Positions 56,891 to 64,000 of a stretch of DNA of 64,000 bases are shown one piece after another. The stretch's first letter is position 1. The number at the start of each line of letters is the position of its first letter. Below the pieces are notes generated by a model that saw nothing but the letters and a program-made list of their open reading frames with translations, did no database searches and was not told the DNA's origin. Both the position numbers and the translations under genes were made by a program. This stretch comes from CAYYTU01 sp964474655. GTDB taxonomy: Bacteria; Chloroflexota; Anaerolineae; B4-G1. The stretch is taken from assembly GCA_964474655.1 (NCBI GenBank), contig CAYYTU010000007.1, positions 1-64,000 of the forward strand, written 5' to 3'.

Positions 56891-57763
56891 ATGGGATTGA
56901 AGCCGGATCACTGGATCCGCAAGATGGCGCTGGAGCAACGGATGGTCGAGCCCTTTGTCAACGGGCAAGTCAAAGATGGCGTTATTTCCTACGGCTTATC
57001 ATCCTATGGCTACGATATCCGAGTGGCCGATGAGTTCAAAATCTTCCAGCCGGAAGTTACAGCTTCCAAACTCTCTGACGTACAATGTGCTTACGTCGCT
57101 GGGTTGCTGGATTCCCAAGGAGAAATCGGCTACGAGACTACGATTAGCGACAATCGTCCTCGCCTGGCGCTTATCTTCTGTGGAAACGATCACCAGCTGA
57201 TGGAACGGTTACAAGCAATGGTCGGTACCGGGCGTCTGCGGAAATCTGAGGCGGGTGAGCGACTTGTGGTGGGAAAGGCGGCTGATGTGCAGTCTATCCT
57301 TTCGCAGATCCTGCCCTATTTGACTCGACAGCGAGAAGCGGCCTCCCGTGCGCTGTCTGAGCTCAAGTCGAACAAGTCAATCATCGTCGACCCCAAACAA
57401 TTTGATGCTGATTCCTTCGTCGATTTTACCGGCGATGTCTGTATCATCCCACCGAACTCCTTTGCCTTGGGCCGAACAGTGGAATATTTCCGCATCCCGC
57501 GTGGCGTGCTGACCATCTGTGTAGGTAAAAGCTCTTATGCCCGTTGTGGGATCATCGTCAACGTAACGCCGTTTGAACCGGAGTGGGAAGGCTACGTCAC
57601 GTTAGAGATCAGCAACACGACGCCTTTGCCTGCCAAGATTTACGCCAACGAGGGGATCGCTCAAGTACTCTTCTTCGAAGGAGACGAAGTATGCGAGACC
57701 TCTTACGCGGACAAGAAGGGCAAGTACCAGCGTCAACAGTCGATCGTCCTGCCCCAAATCTGA
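56891..57763 (+). CDS. dcd: dCTP deaminase interrupted by an in-frame LAGLIDADG-like domain
   Basis: At 290 residues this is about 100 longer than the family's usual 185-200. Residues 1-52 and 163-290 give a standard Dcd: SSYGYDIRVADEFKIF, then IIVDPKQFDADSFVD, NSFALGRTVEYFRIPRGVL, CVGKSSYARCGIIVNVTPF, EPEWEGYVTLEISN and QVLFFEGDE. The catalytic Glu in EGYVTLEIS and the phosphate-binding Ser/Arg are kept, so function is likely retained. Residues about 53-162 are foreign: AYVAGLLDSQGEI followed by NDHQLMERLQAMVGTGRLRK and SILSQILPYLTRQREAA, the layout of a single-motif LAGLIDADG domain. No intein splice residues are seen. Dcd supplies dUMP or dUTP precursors for thymidylate. Confidence 0.85.
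   Translation: MGLKPDHWIRKMALEQRMVEPFVNGQVKDGVISYGLSSYGYDIRVADEFKIFQPEVTASKLSDVQCAYVAGLLDSQGEIGYETTISDNRPRLALIFCGNDHQLMERLQAMVGTGRLRKSEAGERLVVGKAADVQSILSQILPYLTRQREAASRALSELKSNKSIIVDPKQFDADSFVDFTGDVCIIPPNSFALGRTVEYFRIPRGVLTICVGKSSYARCGIIVNVTPFEPEWEGYVTLEISNTTPLPAKIYANEGIAQVLFFEGDEVCETSYADKKGKYQRQQSIVLPQI
57047..57376 (+). other. LAGLIDADG-like domain inserted in dcd (residues about 53-162), catalytic acid replaced
   Basis: The helix YVAGLLDSQG aligns to LAGLIDADG. The eighth position, normally the catalytic Asp/Glu (as Asp20 in I-CreI), is Gln. The rest of the fold pattern is kept: polar strand RPRLALIFCG, helix NDHQLMERLQAMV, G-x-G turn, strand ERLVVGKA, helix and ILPYLTRQREAASRALSEL. It is therefore probably a non-cutting remnant or a domesticated DNA/RNA-binding module. 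It may have come from a homing endonuclease, an intron or intein relic, or a related WhiA/DOD-like domain. Confidence 0.75.
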
Positions 57764-57819
57764 GCGTCAAGGGGTTATCGTTTCCCAGATACAACGAAGT
57801 CAAACTGACTCCAATCTGA

Positions 57820-57848
57820 TTGACGAGTCGGATGTTACCATCTATAAT
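57820..57848 (+). promoter_or_regulatory. Promoter of the tRNA-Val gene
   Basis: TTGACG (57820-57825), exactly 17 nt, and TATAAT (57843-57848) lie 10 nt before the mature tRNA 5-prime end. This is a near-consensus housekeeping promoter. Confidence 0.85.
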
Positions 57849-57858
57849 CTACATGCGT

Positions 57859-57932
57859 GGGCGGTTAGCTCAGCTGGTCAGAGCGCTTCCCTTACAAGGA
57901 AGAGGCCATAGGTTCGAGTCCTATACCGCCCA
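57859..57932 (+). tRNA. tRNA-Val (anticodon TAC)
   Basis: The full cloverleaf folds: acceptor GGGCGGT/ACCGCCC, D-arm GCTC/GAGC, anticodon stem CTTCC/GGAAG with loop CTTACAA (anticodon TAC, Val), and T-arm ATAGG/CCTAT with TTCGAGT. The discriminator is A at 57932. The CCA end is not encoded (CTA follows), so it must be added after transcription. It has its own promoter and a likely terminator. Confidence 0.97.
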
Positions 57933-57980
57933 CTATTGCCTGTCTCCAAACTCCTCAAGAGCCAAACCAAATATGTCACG

Positions 57981-58015
57981 AACGGTACTCTTATCCTGAG
58001 AACCGTTTCGTTTTG
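57981..58015 (+). terminator. Likely factor-independent terminator after tRNA-Val
   Basis: AACGGTACTC (57981-57990) and GAGAACCGTT (57998-58007) form a hairpin with 9 of 10 pairs and a 7-nt loop, followed by TCGTTTTG. The T-run is short, so termination efficiency is uncertain. A separate 7-bp hairpin (CGAGCCC/GGGCTCG, 58018-58024 and 58042-58048) follows in the gcvH leader. Confidence 0.55.
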
Positions 58016-58098
58016 CGCGAGCCCGAAAGCAGATTCTCACTGGGCTCGTCAGGAGCTGAAGTATCTTATCAAATTAACCTAATAAAAGGAGCGTAACG

Positions 58099-58488
58099 AT
58101 GAAACTGGATCCCGAAGCACGCTATACCGAAAGTCACGAATGGGCCCGCTGGGACGGCGATGAAGTCGTCTGCGGTATCACCGATCATGCTCAGGAAACT
58201 CTCTCCGACATCGTCTACGTCGAGTTCCCTGAGGTCGGCGACCATTTCGACACCGGCGATCCCTACGGCATCGTCGAGTCGGTGAAGGCCGCCTCTGATC
58301 TTTATGCCTCGGTGGGCGGTGAGGTCACCGCTGTCAACGAAGAGCTGGAGATGTCCCCCGAGCTCGTCAATCAAGATCCCTACGGTGATGGCTGGATGAT
58401 TCGCCTCAACCCTGATGATCCTGACGAGATTGAGGACTTGATGGACGCTGACGAGTACGAAGCATTCGTCGCAGAAGAGGAAGGGTAA
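58099..58488 (+). CDS. gcvH: Glycine cleavage system H protein
   Basis: This 129-residue lipoyl-carrier protein has the lipoylation site at K63 in IVESVKAASDLYASVGGEV. It shuttles the aminomethyl group between the P, T and L proteins of glycine cleavage. AAAAGGAG lies 8 nt before the ATG. It is followed, after 189 bp, by the two P-protein subunit genes. gcvT is not in the window. No glycine riboswitch pattern was recognised in the leader. Confidence 0.95.
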   Translation: MKLDPEARYTESHEWARWDGDEVVCGITDHAQETLSDIVYVEFPEVGDHFDTGDPYGIVESVKAASDLYASVGGEVTAVNEELEMSPELVNQDPYGDGWMIRLNPDDPDEIEDLMDADEYEAFVAEEEG

Positions 58489-58677
58489 TTCGTAAGGCGT
58501 GATCATCGTGCGTGAGGCTTCTTGGGCCTTACGCAGTGTTTGGGGTTGGGGATTTTTTGGTCTGGCTTGGATTTGAGCTGTGAGTGTGCTTTGCACTTGG
58601 GTTTGGGTCTGAGTTATTGACTATGCGAAATATATCCCTCCCTCACGTTTTGCGGCTTACACATTCCGAGGTGATCT

Positions 58678-60024
58678 ATGCCCTATATTCCTCATAGCGA
58701 TGCAGATCGGGCGTCGATGCTCGAAGCGATCGGCGTCCAATCAATCGAAGACCTGTTTGCAGACGTACCCGAAAGCGTTCGGTTCCCCAAGCTCAATCTC
58801 CCTCCAGCTCTCTCCGAAATAGGAGTACGCTGGGAGCTGGGAGCGTTGGCCGACGCCAACTTCACGACCGCTGCAGGTCCGTGTTTCCTCGGCGCCGGCG
58901 CCTACCGCCACTTCGTGCCAGCCGTGGTGGACGCCGTCATTAGCCGAGGCGAATTCTACACTGCTTATACCCCTTATCAGCCGGAGATCAGCCAGGGGAC
59001 GCTCCAGGCCGCCTTTGAATACCAGACGATGATCTGCGAGCTGACCGACATGGACGTCGCCAATGCCTCGCACTACGACGGCGCGACGTCCACAGCCGAG
59101 GCGGTGATAACCGCCATCAACGTCCATCGTATGCGACGTCGCAAGATTGTCGTCTCGCCGCTGGTACACCACGAGTATCGCGAAGTCGTCCGTACATACA
59201 CCCAGGGACTGAACCTGGAGATCGTCGGCGACGATGCTCCCCCCTTACAAGAGAAAGACGCCTTGGTCGAGCTGCTGGACGAGGAGACTGCCTGCCTGAT
59301 CGTGCAGTACCCGGACTTCCTGGGGCAATTCGAGGATCTGAGTGCCCTGGCGGACGCAGCCCACGAGGCAGGTGCCTTGTTCGTCGTGGTAACTGATCCG
59401 ATCGCATTGGGTCTGCTCACACCGCCGGGTCAATTTGACGCTGACATCGTGGTGGGCGAGGGACAAGGTCTGGGCGCCGGGCTCAGCTTCGGTGGTCCCT
59501 ACCTGGGCTTCTTTGCCTCTAAGAAGAAGTACGTCCGCAAAATCGCCGGGCGGCTCGTCGGCCAGACAGAGGATGTCGAGGGCGATCGAGGATTCGTGCT
59601 CACACTTTCCACCCGTGAGCAGCACATCCGACGCGAGCGCGCGACCTCCAACATCTGCACCAACCAGGGTCTGGTAGCGCTGGCCGCCGCGGTCTATATG
59701 GCCGCGCTGGGCAAATGTGGCCTGCGGCAGGTAGCAGAGCTCTGTTACCACAAAGCGCACTACGCAGCCGAGCAGATCGACGCTCTGGAGGGCTTCACCG
59801 TGCTGCAGGATAAACCATTCTTCAAAGAATTTGTGGTCCAATGCCCTCAACCGGTCGCGGAGATCAACGAGGCCCTGTTCGAAGAGCAATGCATCATCGG
59901 CGGCTACGAGCTGGGGCAAGTCTACCCAGAGCTAGAGAACCATATGCTGCTCTGTGTGACGGAGATGAATCCCCGGCAGGAAATCGACTACCTGGTCGAA
60001 GCACTGGAGGAGGTGACGTCATGA
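58678..60024 (+). CDS. gcvPA: Glycine dehydrogenase (decarboxylating), subunit 1
   Basis: This 448-residue protein is the N-terminal half of the P-protein in organisms with a split enzyme. Typical stretches are PYIPHSDADRASMLEAIGV, GAGAYRHFVPAVVDAVISRG, YTPYQPEISQGTLQAAFEYQ and ANASHYDGATSTAEAV. It pairs with GcvPB to decarboxylate glycine. The next gene overlaps its stop by 4 bp (ATGA), consistent with strict co-expression. The 189-bp gap before it is T/G-rich with short repeated GGGTTTGGG-type words. Confidence 0.95.
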   Translation: MPYIPHSDADRASMLEAIGVQSIEDLFADVPESVRFPKLNLPPALSEIGVRWELGALADANFTTAAGPCFLGAGAYRHFVPAVVDAVISRGEFYTAYTPYQPEISQGTLQAAFEYQTMICELTDMDVANASHYDGATSTAEAVITAINVHRMRRRKIVVSPLVHHEYREVVRTYTQGLNLEIVGDDAPPLQEKDALVELLDEETACLIVQYPDFLGQFEDLSALADAAHEAGALFVVVTDPIALGLLTPPGQFDADIVVGEGQGLGAGLSFGGPYLGFFASKKKYVRKIAGRLVGQTEDVEGDRGFVLTLSTREQHIRRERATSNICTNQGLVALAAAVYMAALGKCGLRQVAELCYHKAHYAAEQIDALEGFTVLQDKPFFKEFVVQCPQPVAEINEALFEEQCIIGGYELGQVYPELENHMLLCVTEMNPRQEIDYLVEALEEVTS

Positions 60025-61496
60025 ACAGGCCCCTGATCTTCGAAATATCACGTCCCGGACGCTGCGCAGCTGCGCTCCCGGAGCTAGACGTTCCTCGTGC
60101 TGATCTGCCCGAGGGGTTGGTGCGTGATGAGCTTCCTTTGCCGGAGGTTAGTGAGCCGGACCTGGTTCGTCACTACACGAACCTGTCGCAGCTGAATCAC
60201 GGCGTCGACACCGGCTTCTACCCTCTTGGCTCTTGTACGATGAAGTATAACCCCAAGATCAACGAGCAGCTGGCGCGATTGCCCGGCTTCGTCCACCTCC
60301 ATCCGTACCAGAACGTGGAGCGCGTACAAGGGGCGATGTTCCTGATGCACAAGCTCCAGGAGTTTCTCAAGGAGATCGGTGGATTTGTCGGCGTGAGTCT
60401 CCAGCCGGCGGCCGGCGCCCACGGCGAGCTGACGGGCGTGCTGATGATGCGCGCCTATCATCACGACCGTGGAGACACCGAACGCGACGCGATGTTGGTA
60501 CCCGATTCAGCGCACGGTACCAATCCCGCCAGCACGTCGATGGCCGGATTGGAAGTCGTAGAGGTGCCCTCCGACGAACGTGGCAACGTCGACCTGGAAG
60601 CGTTGGAGACAGCATGCGAGGAGAACAGTGAGCGGTTGGTGGGTATGATGCTGACCAATCCCAATACGCTGGGCCTCTTCGAGGAGCAGGTCGAGGCGAT
60701 TTGCAGCCTGATCCACGAACACGGCGGGCTGATGTACGGCGACGGCGCCAACATGAACGCCCTGTTAGGCATCGCGCGGCCCGGCGATCTGGGTTTCGAC
60801 GTGCTTCACTACAACTTGCACAAGACCTTCAGCACGCCTCACGGCGGCGGCGGGCCCGGTTCCGGTCCGGTTGGCGCATCGGAGCGATTGGTCGAGTTCC
60901 TGCCCGGTCCCATCGTCGGCGTCGACCCCGAGCGTTCGGAGGAAAAGATGCCGTTCTTCACGTGGCAGAGGCCATCCAAAAGTATCGGGCGGGTGAAAGC
61001 ATTCCACGGTCACTTCAATGTGATGGTCAAGAGCTACGTCTATATGCGTATCCTGGGACCCGAAGGGCTGCGGCGCGTCTCTGAGTACGCGGTGCTCAAC
61101 GCCAACTACCTGAAGGAGCAGGTCAAAGAGGTCTACCCCCTGCCCTACGATCGGATCTGTAAGCACGAGTTCGTGCTGGCTGGCCCGCCGGAGGACGTGC
61201 AGGAGAAAGAGGTCCACACGATGGACGTAGCGAAGCGGCTGATGGACTACGGCTTCCATCCCCCCACGGTCTACTTCCCGTTGATTGTCGACGAGGCATT
61301 AATGATCGAGCCGACAGAAACGGAGAATAAAGAAACCCTGGAGGCCTTCGCCGATGCTTTGTTGGAGATCGTCGAGGAGGCGCGAGAGGATCCAGATTCA
61401 CTACACGAAGCGCCAGTGAACGCCCCGATGAGACGGCTGGACGAAGTCAAGGCCGCGCGGGATCTGATCCTCCGCTGGACCCCTGAAGAAGCGTAG
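60021..61496 (+). CDS. gcvPB: Glycine dehydrogenase (decarboxylating), subunit 2
   Basis: The start at 60021 overlaps the gcvPA stop and begins MNRPLIFEISRPGRCAAALP, giving 491 residues, as expected. The PLP lysine is K268 in HYNLHKTFSTPHGGGGPG. Other markers are GSCTMKYNPKINEQLARLPG and HGTNPASTSMAGLEVV. A longer open frame reaching 59841 is in another register of gcvPA and is not used. It completes the P-protein with gcvPA. A ribosome-binding site for the next gene starts at its stop codon. Confidence 0.95.
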   Translation: MNRPLIFEISRPGRCAAALPELDVPRADLPEGLVRDELPLPEVSEPDLVRHYTNLSQLNHGVDTGFYPLGSCTMKYNPKINEQLARLPGFVHLHPYQNVERVQGAMFLMHKLQEFLKEIGGFVGVSLQPAAGAHGELTGVLMMRAYHHDRGDTERDAMLVPDSAHGTNPASTSMAGLEVVEVPSDERGNVDLEALETACEENSERLVGMMLTNPNTLGLFEEQVEAICSLIHEHGGLMYGDGANMNALLGIARPGDLGFDVLHYNLHKTFSTPHGGGGPGSGPVGASERLVEFLPGPIVGVDPERSEEKMPFFTWQRPSKSIGRVKAFHGHFNVMVKSYVYMRILGPEGLRRVSEYAVLNANYLKEQVKEVYPLPYDRICKHEFVLAGPPEDVQEKEVHTMDVAKRLMDYGFHPPTVYFPLIVDEALMIEPTETENKETLEAFADALLEIVEEAREDPDSLHEAPVNAPMRRLDEVKAARDLILRWTPEEA

Positions 61497-61508
61497 TAGG
61501 AGGCACGC

Positions 61509-61967
61509 ATCACACGGATCGAAGAGTCGGTCGATATTGTGGCAGAGCCGGCGGATATCTTCCGCCTCTGTCACGATGTCGACCGGCGGCCCGAGTGGGA
61601 CGAGCGCGTGAGCCGGGCCGAACTGCTCTCGCGGTCATCAATCCGGACAGGAGGATTAATCCGCATCGACGCCGACACATCCCGCGGGCCGCTATTTACT
61701 TGGGAGGGAGAATACGTCGACTACCAGTTTTCCACCCGCTCGCGGGTGAACGTGTTGGACGCCGCCCCAAGCAGCTACTTCGAATCGGGGAGCGAGACGT
61801 GGGAGCTCAAGCGGCAAAACGAAACGATTCGTTTCACCCTGATCTGGGACTATGAGCCGCGTGGATTTCTAGAGCGTATCCTGGACGTGATAAGGAGAAG
61901 CGCCACGCGATCCGCCATCCAGCGCAGCCTGCAGAATCTGAAGAAAATGTGCGAGGGAACAGCCTGA
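61509..61967 (+). CDS. SRPBCC (polyketide-cyclase/START-like) protein, possible AUC start
   Basis: The protein reads ITRIEESVDIVAEPADIFRL, then WDERVSRAELLSRS and GSETWELKRQNETIRF, with the beta-grip and C-terminal helix (SAIQRSLQNLKKMC) of the SRPBCC lipid-binding superfamily. The family-like N-terminus begins at ATC 61509, and TAGGAGG sits 5 nt in front of it. No ATG, GTG or TTG lies between the preceding stop (61497) and the GTG at 61539, which would delete the first strand and has no ribosome-binding site. A non-canonical AUC start, or a sequence error in an original ATG, is therefore proposed. Length is 152 residues from ATC. The ligand is unknown. Confidence 0.65.
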   Translation: MTRIEESVDIVAEPADIFRLCHDVDRRPEWDERVSRAELLSRSSIRTGGLIRIDADTSRGPLFTWEGEYVDYQFSTRSRVNVLDAAPSSYFESGSETWELKRQNETIRFTLIWDYEPRGFLERILDVIRRSATRSAIQRSLQNLKKMCEGTA

Positions 61968-61995
61968 TCGCGAACTCGGAATCGGCGTCACCTGT

Positions 61996-63993
61996 TTAAG
62001 CCACCTGTAGTCGATCAACCTCGGCAGCCAAATCCGCATACTCCCGCTTGACCAGCTCGTGCTCCCGCACGTTGAACAAGGCGAGTAGTTCGCCGATCAA
62101 CTCCGCCTTTCGCTCGGCATCTTGAGCCGACCAGGTACGGCTCTTGACCTCCAGAAAGACGCCGGGTAGCTCTGGCTTGATTATGCGGTCGAGGTTGAGT
62201 GCAAAGTCAGTATCCCCATAGCGAATGTGGTAGCGGCGACGATCCTTGTGAACCTTCATCTCCTCGGAGGGTTTGAAGTATTCGCGGTAGAAGCGTCGGC
62301 TATGCTTAGCGGGCGCGTCGAAACGCGAACGCGAAAGCAGAATCGAGTGTGCGAACTCCCGTTCCTTGGCCTCACCGAGTAAGGTCAAGCGATAGACCAC
62401 CTCGTCCGGCCTCCCCTCCTGATCCAGTATTTCATCCTCCCGATAGCGCAACCGACGGTGCTCGGGTTCCTCAAACTGGAAGTACGTATCGTACTGGCGC
62501 CGCCACGATGAGCGAACGACCGGTACCTTCTCGCTGCCCAGCAGATTCTCAATCGCCAGGGCATCGGACAGATGGACTTTCACCTGCACCTCGAAGTTTT
62601 CCACGCGATCGACGCCGCCGATGGCGACCAGCTTGCTCAGCACACTCTCCTCTCTCGACGTCAGGAAATGATCGATTTTATGCGCCACTTTGGCTGCTCG
62701 CGCCCGCAGCTGCTCGACGTTCACGGTCAACAGGTTCCGATCACGCATCAACCAATGTCCCTCGCAAAGCACATCACGCACATCACTGCTCTTGGCAGAG
62801 TAGACCAGAAGTGAATAGAGGTTTTTCTTATTGCGGTGAAAGTGAGGCGTGAGGTGAATTTTTTCCAGATTAATGATCGCAATATCGGCACGTTTATCAG
62901 CTTCCAACGAGCCGGTCAGATGATCAATGTGCAATGCCCGTGCGCCTAAGCGCGTCGCCATCGCCAGGGCCTGACGGGCCGGGAGGACAGTGGGGTCGTC
63001 GGCGACGCCCTTAGCGAGCAAAGCGGCCAGACGCACTTCTTCAAACATATCGAGATCATTGTTGCTGGCAGCGCCGTCGGTTCCGATCCCCACGTCCAAG
63101 CCCAGATTCAACATCGTAGCCACCGGTGCGAAGCCACTGGCCAGTTTGAGGTTACTGGAGGGATTGTGCCCGACACCTGTTCCATAATGGAGCAGGGTAT
63201 GCAACTCACCCTCGTCGAGATGGACGCAATGCATAGCGGTGACGTCCGCCTCCAACAGCCCTTGCTTCTTGATCCAAGGCACCACAGGCATATCGTATTT
63301 CTCGCGGTGCTCCTCAACTTCCTGCGTCGTTTCCGCGATGTGGATATGAATCGGTATATCATAGGCTAATGCCAGGTCGGCGCTCTCTTGCAACAGGTTT
63401 TTCGTCGCAGTGTAAGCGGCGTGAGGACCGACGGCCGGGACGATCAGACGGTGCCCTTTCCAGCGATCGACAAAGTCTCGAGCCAGATGCAGCCCCTCTT
63501 CGTAGCTGCTGGCATCTGGGGTTGGAAACTTGAGAATCGACTGCGCACAAACAGCTCGCAATCCCACCTCGGCCGCCGCATCGGCGACGGCTTCCTCGTA
63601 ATAATACATATCGCCGAAGCAAGTGACGCCAGAACGAATCATCTCCGCGCATGCCAGCTGTGTGCCCAGCCAACAGAAATCCGGTCGGACGAACTCCCGT
63701 TCTACCGGCATCATATAGCCCATCAGCCAGACATCAAGCCGTAGATCGTCGGCCAGACTACGCAGCAAAGTCATCGGGGCGTGGGTATGGGTGTTGATCA
63801 AGCCAGGCATCACAACACAGCCGTTACAATCCACTACCTCATTGGCTTCATAAGCAGCTGCAATCTCATCCGACTCGCCTATTTCTACAATGAGGCCGTC
63901 CTTGATTGCCACGGCCCCCTCTTCGAATGCGTTGAAAGCCTCGTTCATCGTAAGGACAGTACCGCCCGTCAGAATTGTGTCGACATTGTCCAT
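61996..63993 (-). CDS. MTA/SAH-deaminase-type amidohydrolase fused to a CYTH domain
   Basis: This 665-residue protein has an N-terminal amidohydrolase (about 1-445) with the metal sites H69/H71 in NTHTHAPMTLLRSL, H216/H218 in PIHIHIAETTQEVEEH, H255/H258 in MHCVHLDE and D306 in GIGTDGAASNNDLDMFEE, closest to 5-methylthioadenosine/S-adenosylhomocysteine deaminases. From about 465 to 650 a CYTH-like domain follows: ENFEVQVKVHL at its start (E468-x-Q470-x-K472, a variant of ExExK), LRYREDEILD, KVHKDRRRYHIRYG and FLEVKSRTWSAQDAERKAEL. CYTH domains bind triphosphorylated nucleotides or polyphosphate in a basic tunnel. Purine salvage joined to nucleotide sensing is inferred. Convergent with the SRPBCC gene. 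Confidence 0.8.
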   Translation of the reverse strand: MDNVDTILTGGTVLTMNEAFNAFEEGAVAIKDGLIVEIGESDEIAAAYEANEVVDCNGCVVMPGLINTHTHAPMTLLRSLADDLRLDVWLMGYMMPVEREFVRPDFCWLGTQLACAEMIRSGVTCFGDMYYYEEAVADAAAEVGLRAVCAQSILKFPTPDASSYEEGLHLARDFVDRWKGHRLIVPAVGPHAAYTATKNLLQESADLALAYDIPIHIHIAETTQEVEEHREKYDMPVVPWIKKQGLLEADVTAMHCVHLDEGELHTLLHYGTGVGHNPSSNLKLASGFAPVATMLNLGLDVGIGTDGAASNNDLDMFEEVRLAALLAKGVADDPTVLPARQALAMATRLGARALHIDHLTGSLEADKRADIAIINLEKIHLTPHFHRNKKNLYSLLVYSAKSSDVRDVLCEGHWLMRDRNLLTVNVEQLRARAAKVAHKIDHFLTSREESVLSKLVAIGGVDRVENFEVQVKVHLSDALAIENLLGSEKVPVVRSSWRRQYDTYFQFEEPEHRRLRYREDEILDQEGRPDEVVYRLTLLGEAKEREFAHSILLSRSRFDAPAKHSRRFYREYFKPSEEMKVHKDRRRYHIRYGDTDFALNLDRIIKPELPGVFLEVKSRTWSAQDAERKAELIGELLALFNVREHELVKREYADLAAEVDRLQVA

Positions 63994-64000
63994 CGGTTAC

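Noticed and set aside
57047..57376. Intein in dCTP deaminase
   Set aside because: No N-terminal splicing Cys/Ser block and no HN plus Cys/Ser/Thr at the downstream junction; the pattern fits an in-frame domain insertion.
57932..58098. Glycine riboswitch before gcvH
   Set aside because: The conserved core of the glycine aptamer was not found; only small hairpins are visible.
58540..58620. T/G-rich repeated words upstream of gcvPA as another repeat family
   Set aside because: Words such as GGGTTTGGG recur but are too degenerate to separate from simple compositional bias.

Overview
The window looks like a chromosomal segment of a member of the Chloroflexota (Anaerolineae-like), judged from gene content rather than from any database match. 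It carries a YYYxG-motif giant membrane protein of the type known from Chloroflexi and archaea, an Agl23-like membrane protein, many GT39-like polytopic proteins, a secreted protein ending in FLPLVLK, an FhaA/FhaB pair near a SEDS-type gene, a split glycine decarboxylase, and many short degenerate tandem repeats. Nothing indicates a plasmid or prophage. The one clear mobile element is a 129-bp MITE with ISL3-like ends; a lone tyrosine recombinase is the only other mobility-type gene.

Layout. 1-2,100: a secreted SdrD_B/DUF11-type surface protein on the minus strand, broken by a frame disruption. 2,515-18,463 (plus): a glycan or envelope assembly island with a UPF0104/flippase-like protein, a CDP-paratose/tyvelose epimerase-like SDR, a GT4 glycosyltransferase, a methyltransferase, two GT39-like proteins, a 1,528-residue GT39 + Chlor_Arch_YYY fusion, and an Agl23-like protein with a C-terminal NHL propeller. 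18,474-22,030: a two-gene 2-oxoacid:ferredoxin oxidoreductase (alpha; beta-gamma fusion) and the recombinase. 22,031-23,030: about 1 kb without a convincing gene. 23,031-25,608: CtpA-type protease, SmpB, and a two-S1-domain protein with a consensus promoter. 25,746-34,375 (minus): glutaminyl cyclase, lipoprotein, HflX, a tiny membrane protein, SucC, SucD and a large PTPS-related membrane protein. 34,589-37,696 (plus): Tat-exported L,D-transpeptidase, a membrane-anchored SagB-type nitroreductase and a PyrK-like flavin/2Fe-2S reductase. 37,736-48,300 (minus): zinc-ribbon protein, LepA, a SEDS polymerase fused to a degenerate penicillin-binding domain, MTA phosphorylase, a GT39-like protein, an atypical SDR, FhaB, FhaA and a receiver-like protein. 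48,663-57,763 (plus): SecA, a wHTH/KaiC-like/two-small-membrane-protein cluster, adenosine deaminase, ArgS, and a dCTP deaminase interrupted in frame by a LAGLIDADG-like domain. 57,859-61,967: tRNA-Val, GcvH, GcvPA, GcvPB, and an SRPBCC protein that may start at AUC. 61,996-63,993 (minus): an MTA/SAH-deaminase-type amidohydrolase fused to a CYTH domain.

Themes. (1) Envelope biogenesis dominates: lipid-linked glycan assembly, peptidoglycan synthesis with FHA control, L,D-crosslinking, and secretion. (2) Purine/SAM salvage appears three times (MTA phosphorylase, adenosine deaminase, MTA/SAH deaminase). (3) Short repeat families lie both between and inside genes, where they supply loop peptides, N-terminal extensions, a stop codon, and one -35 element.

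The most unusual items are the LAGLIDADG-like insertion in dCTP deaminase (with the catalytic acid replaced by Gln), the SEDS-pseudo-PBP fusion lacking all three transpeptidase motifs, the in-frame repeat families, the MITE with intact 8-bp target duplication, and the likely non-canonical AUC start. Domain names and family traits come from memory; no search was run.
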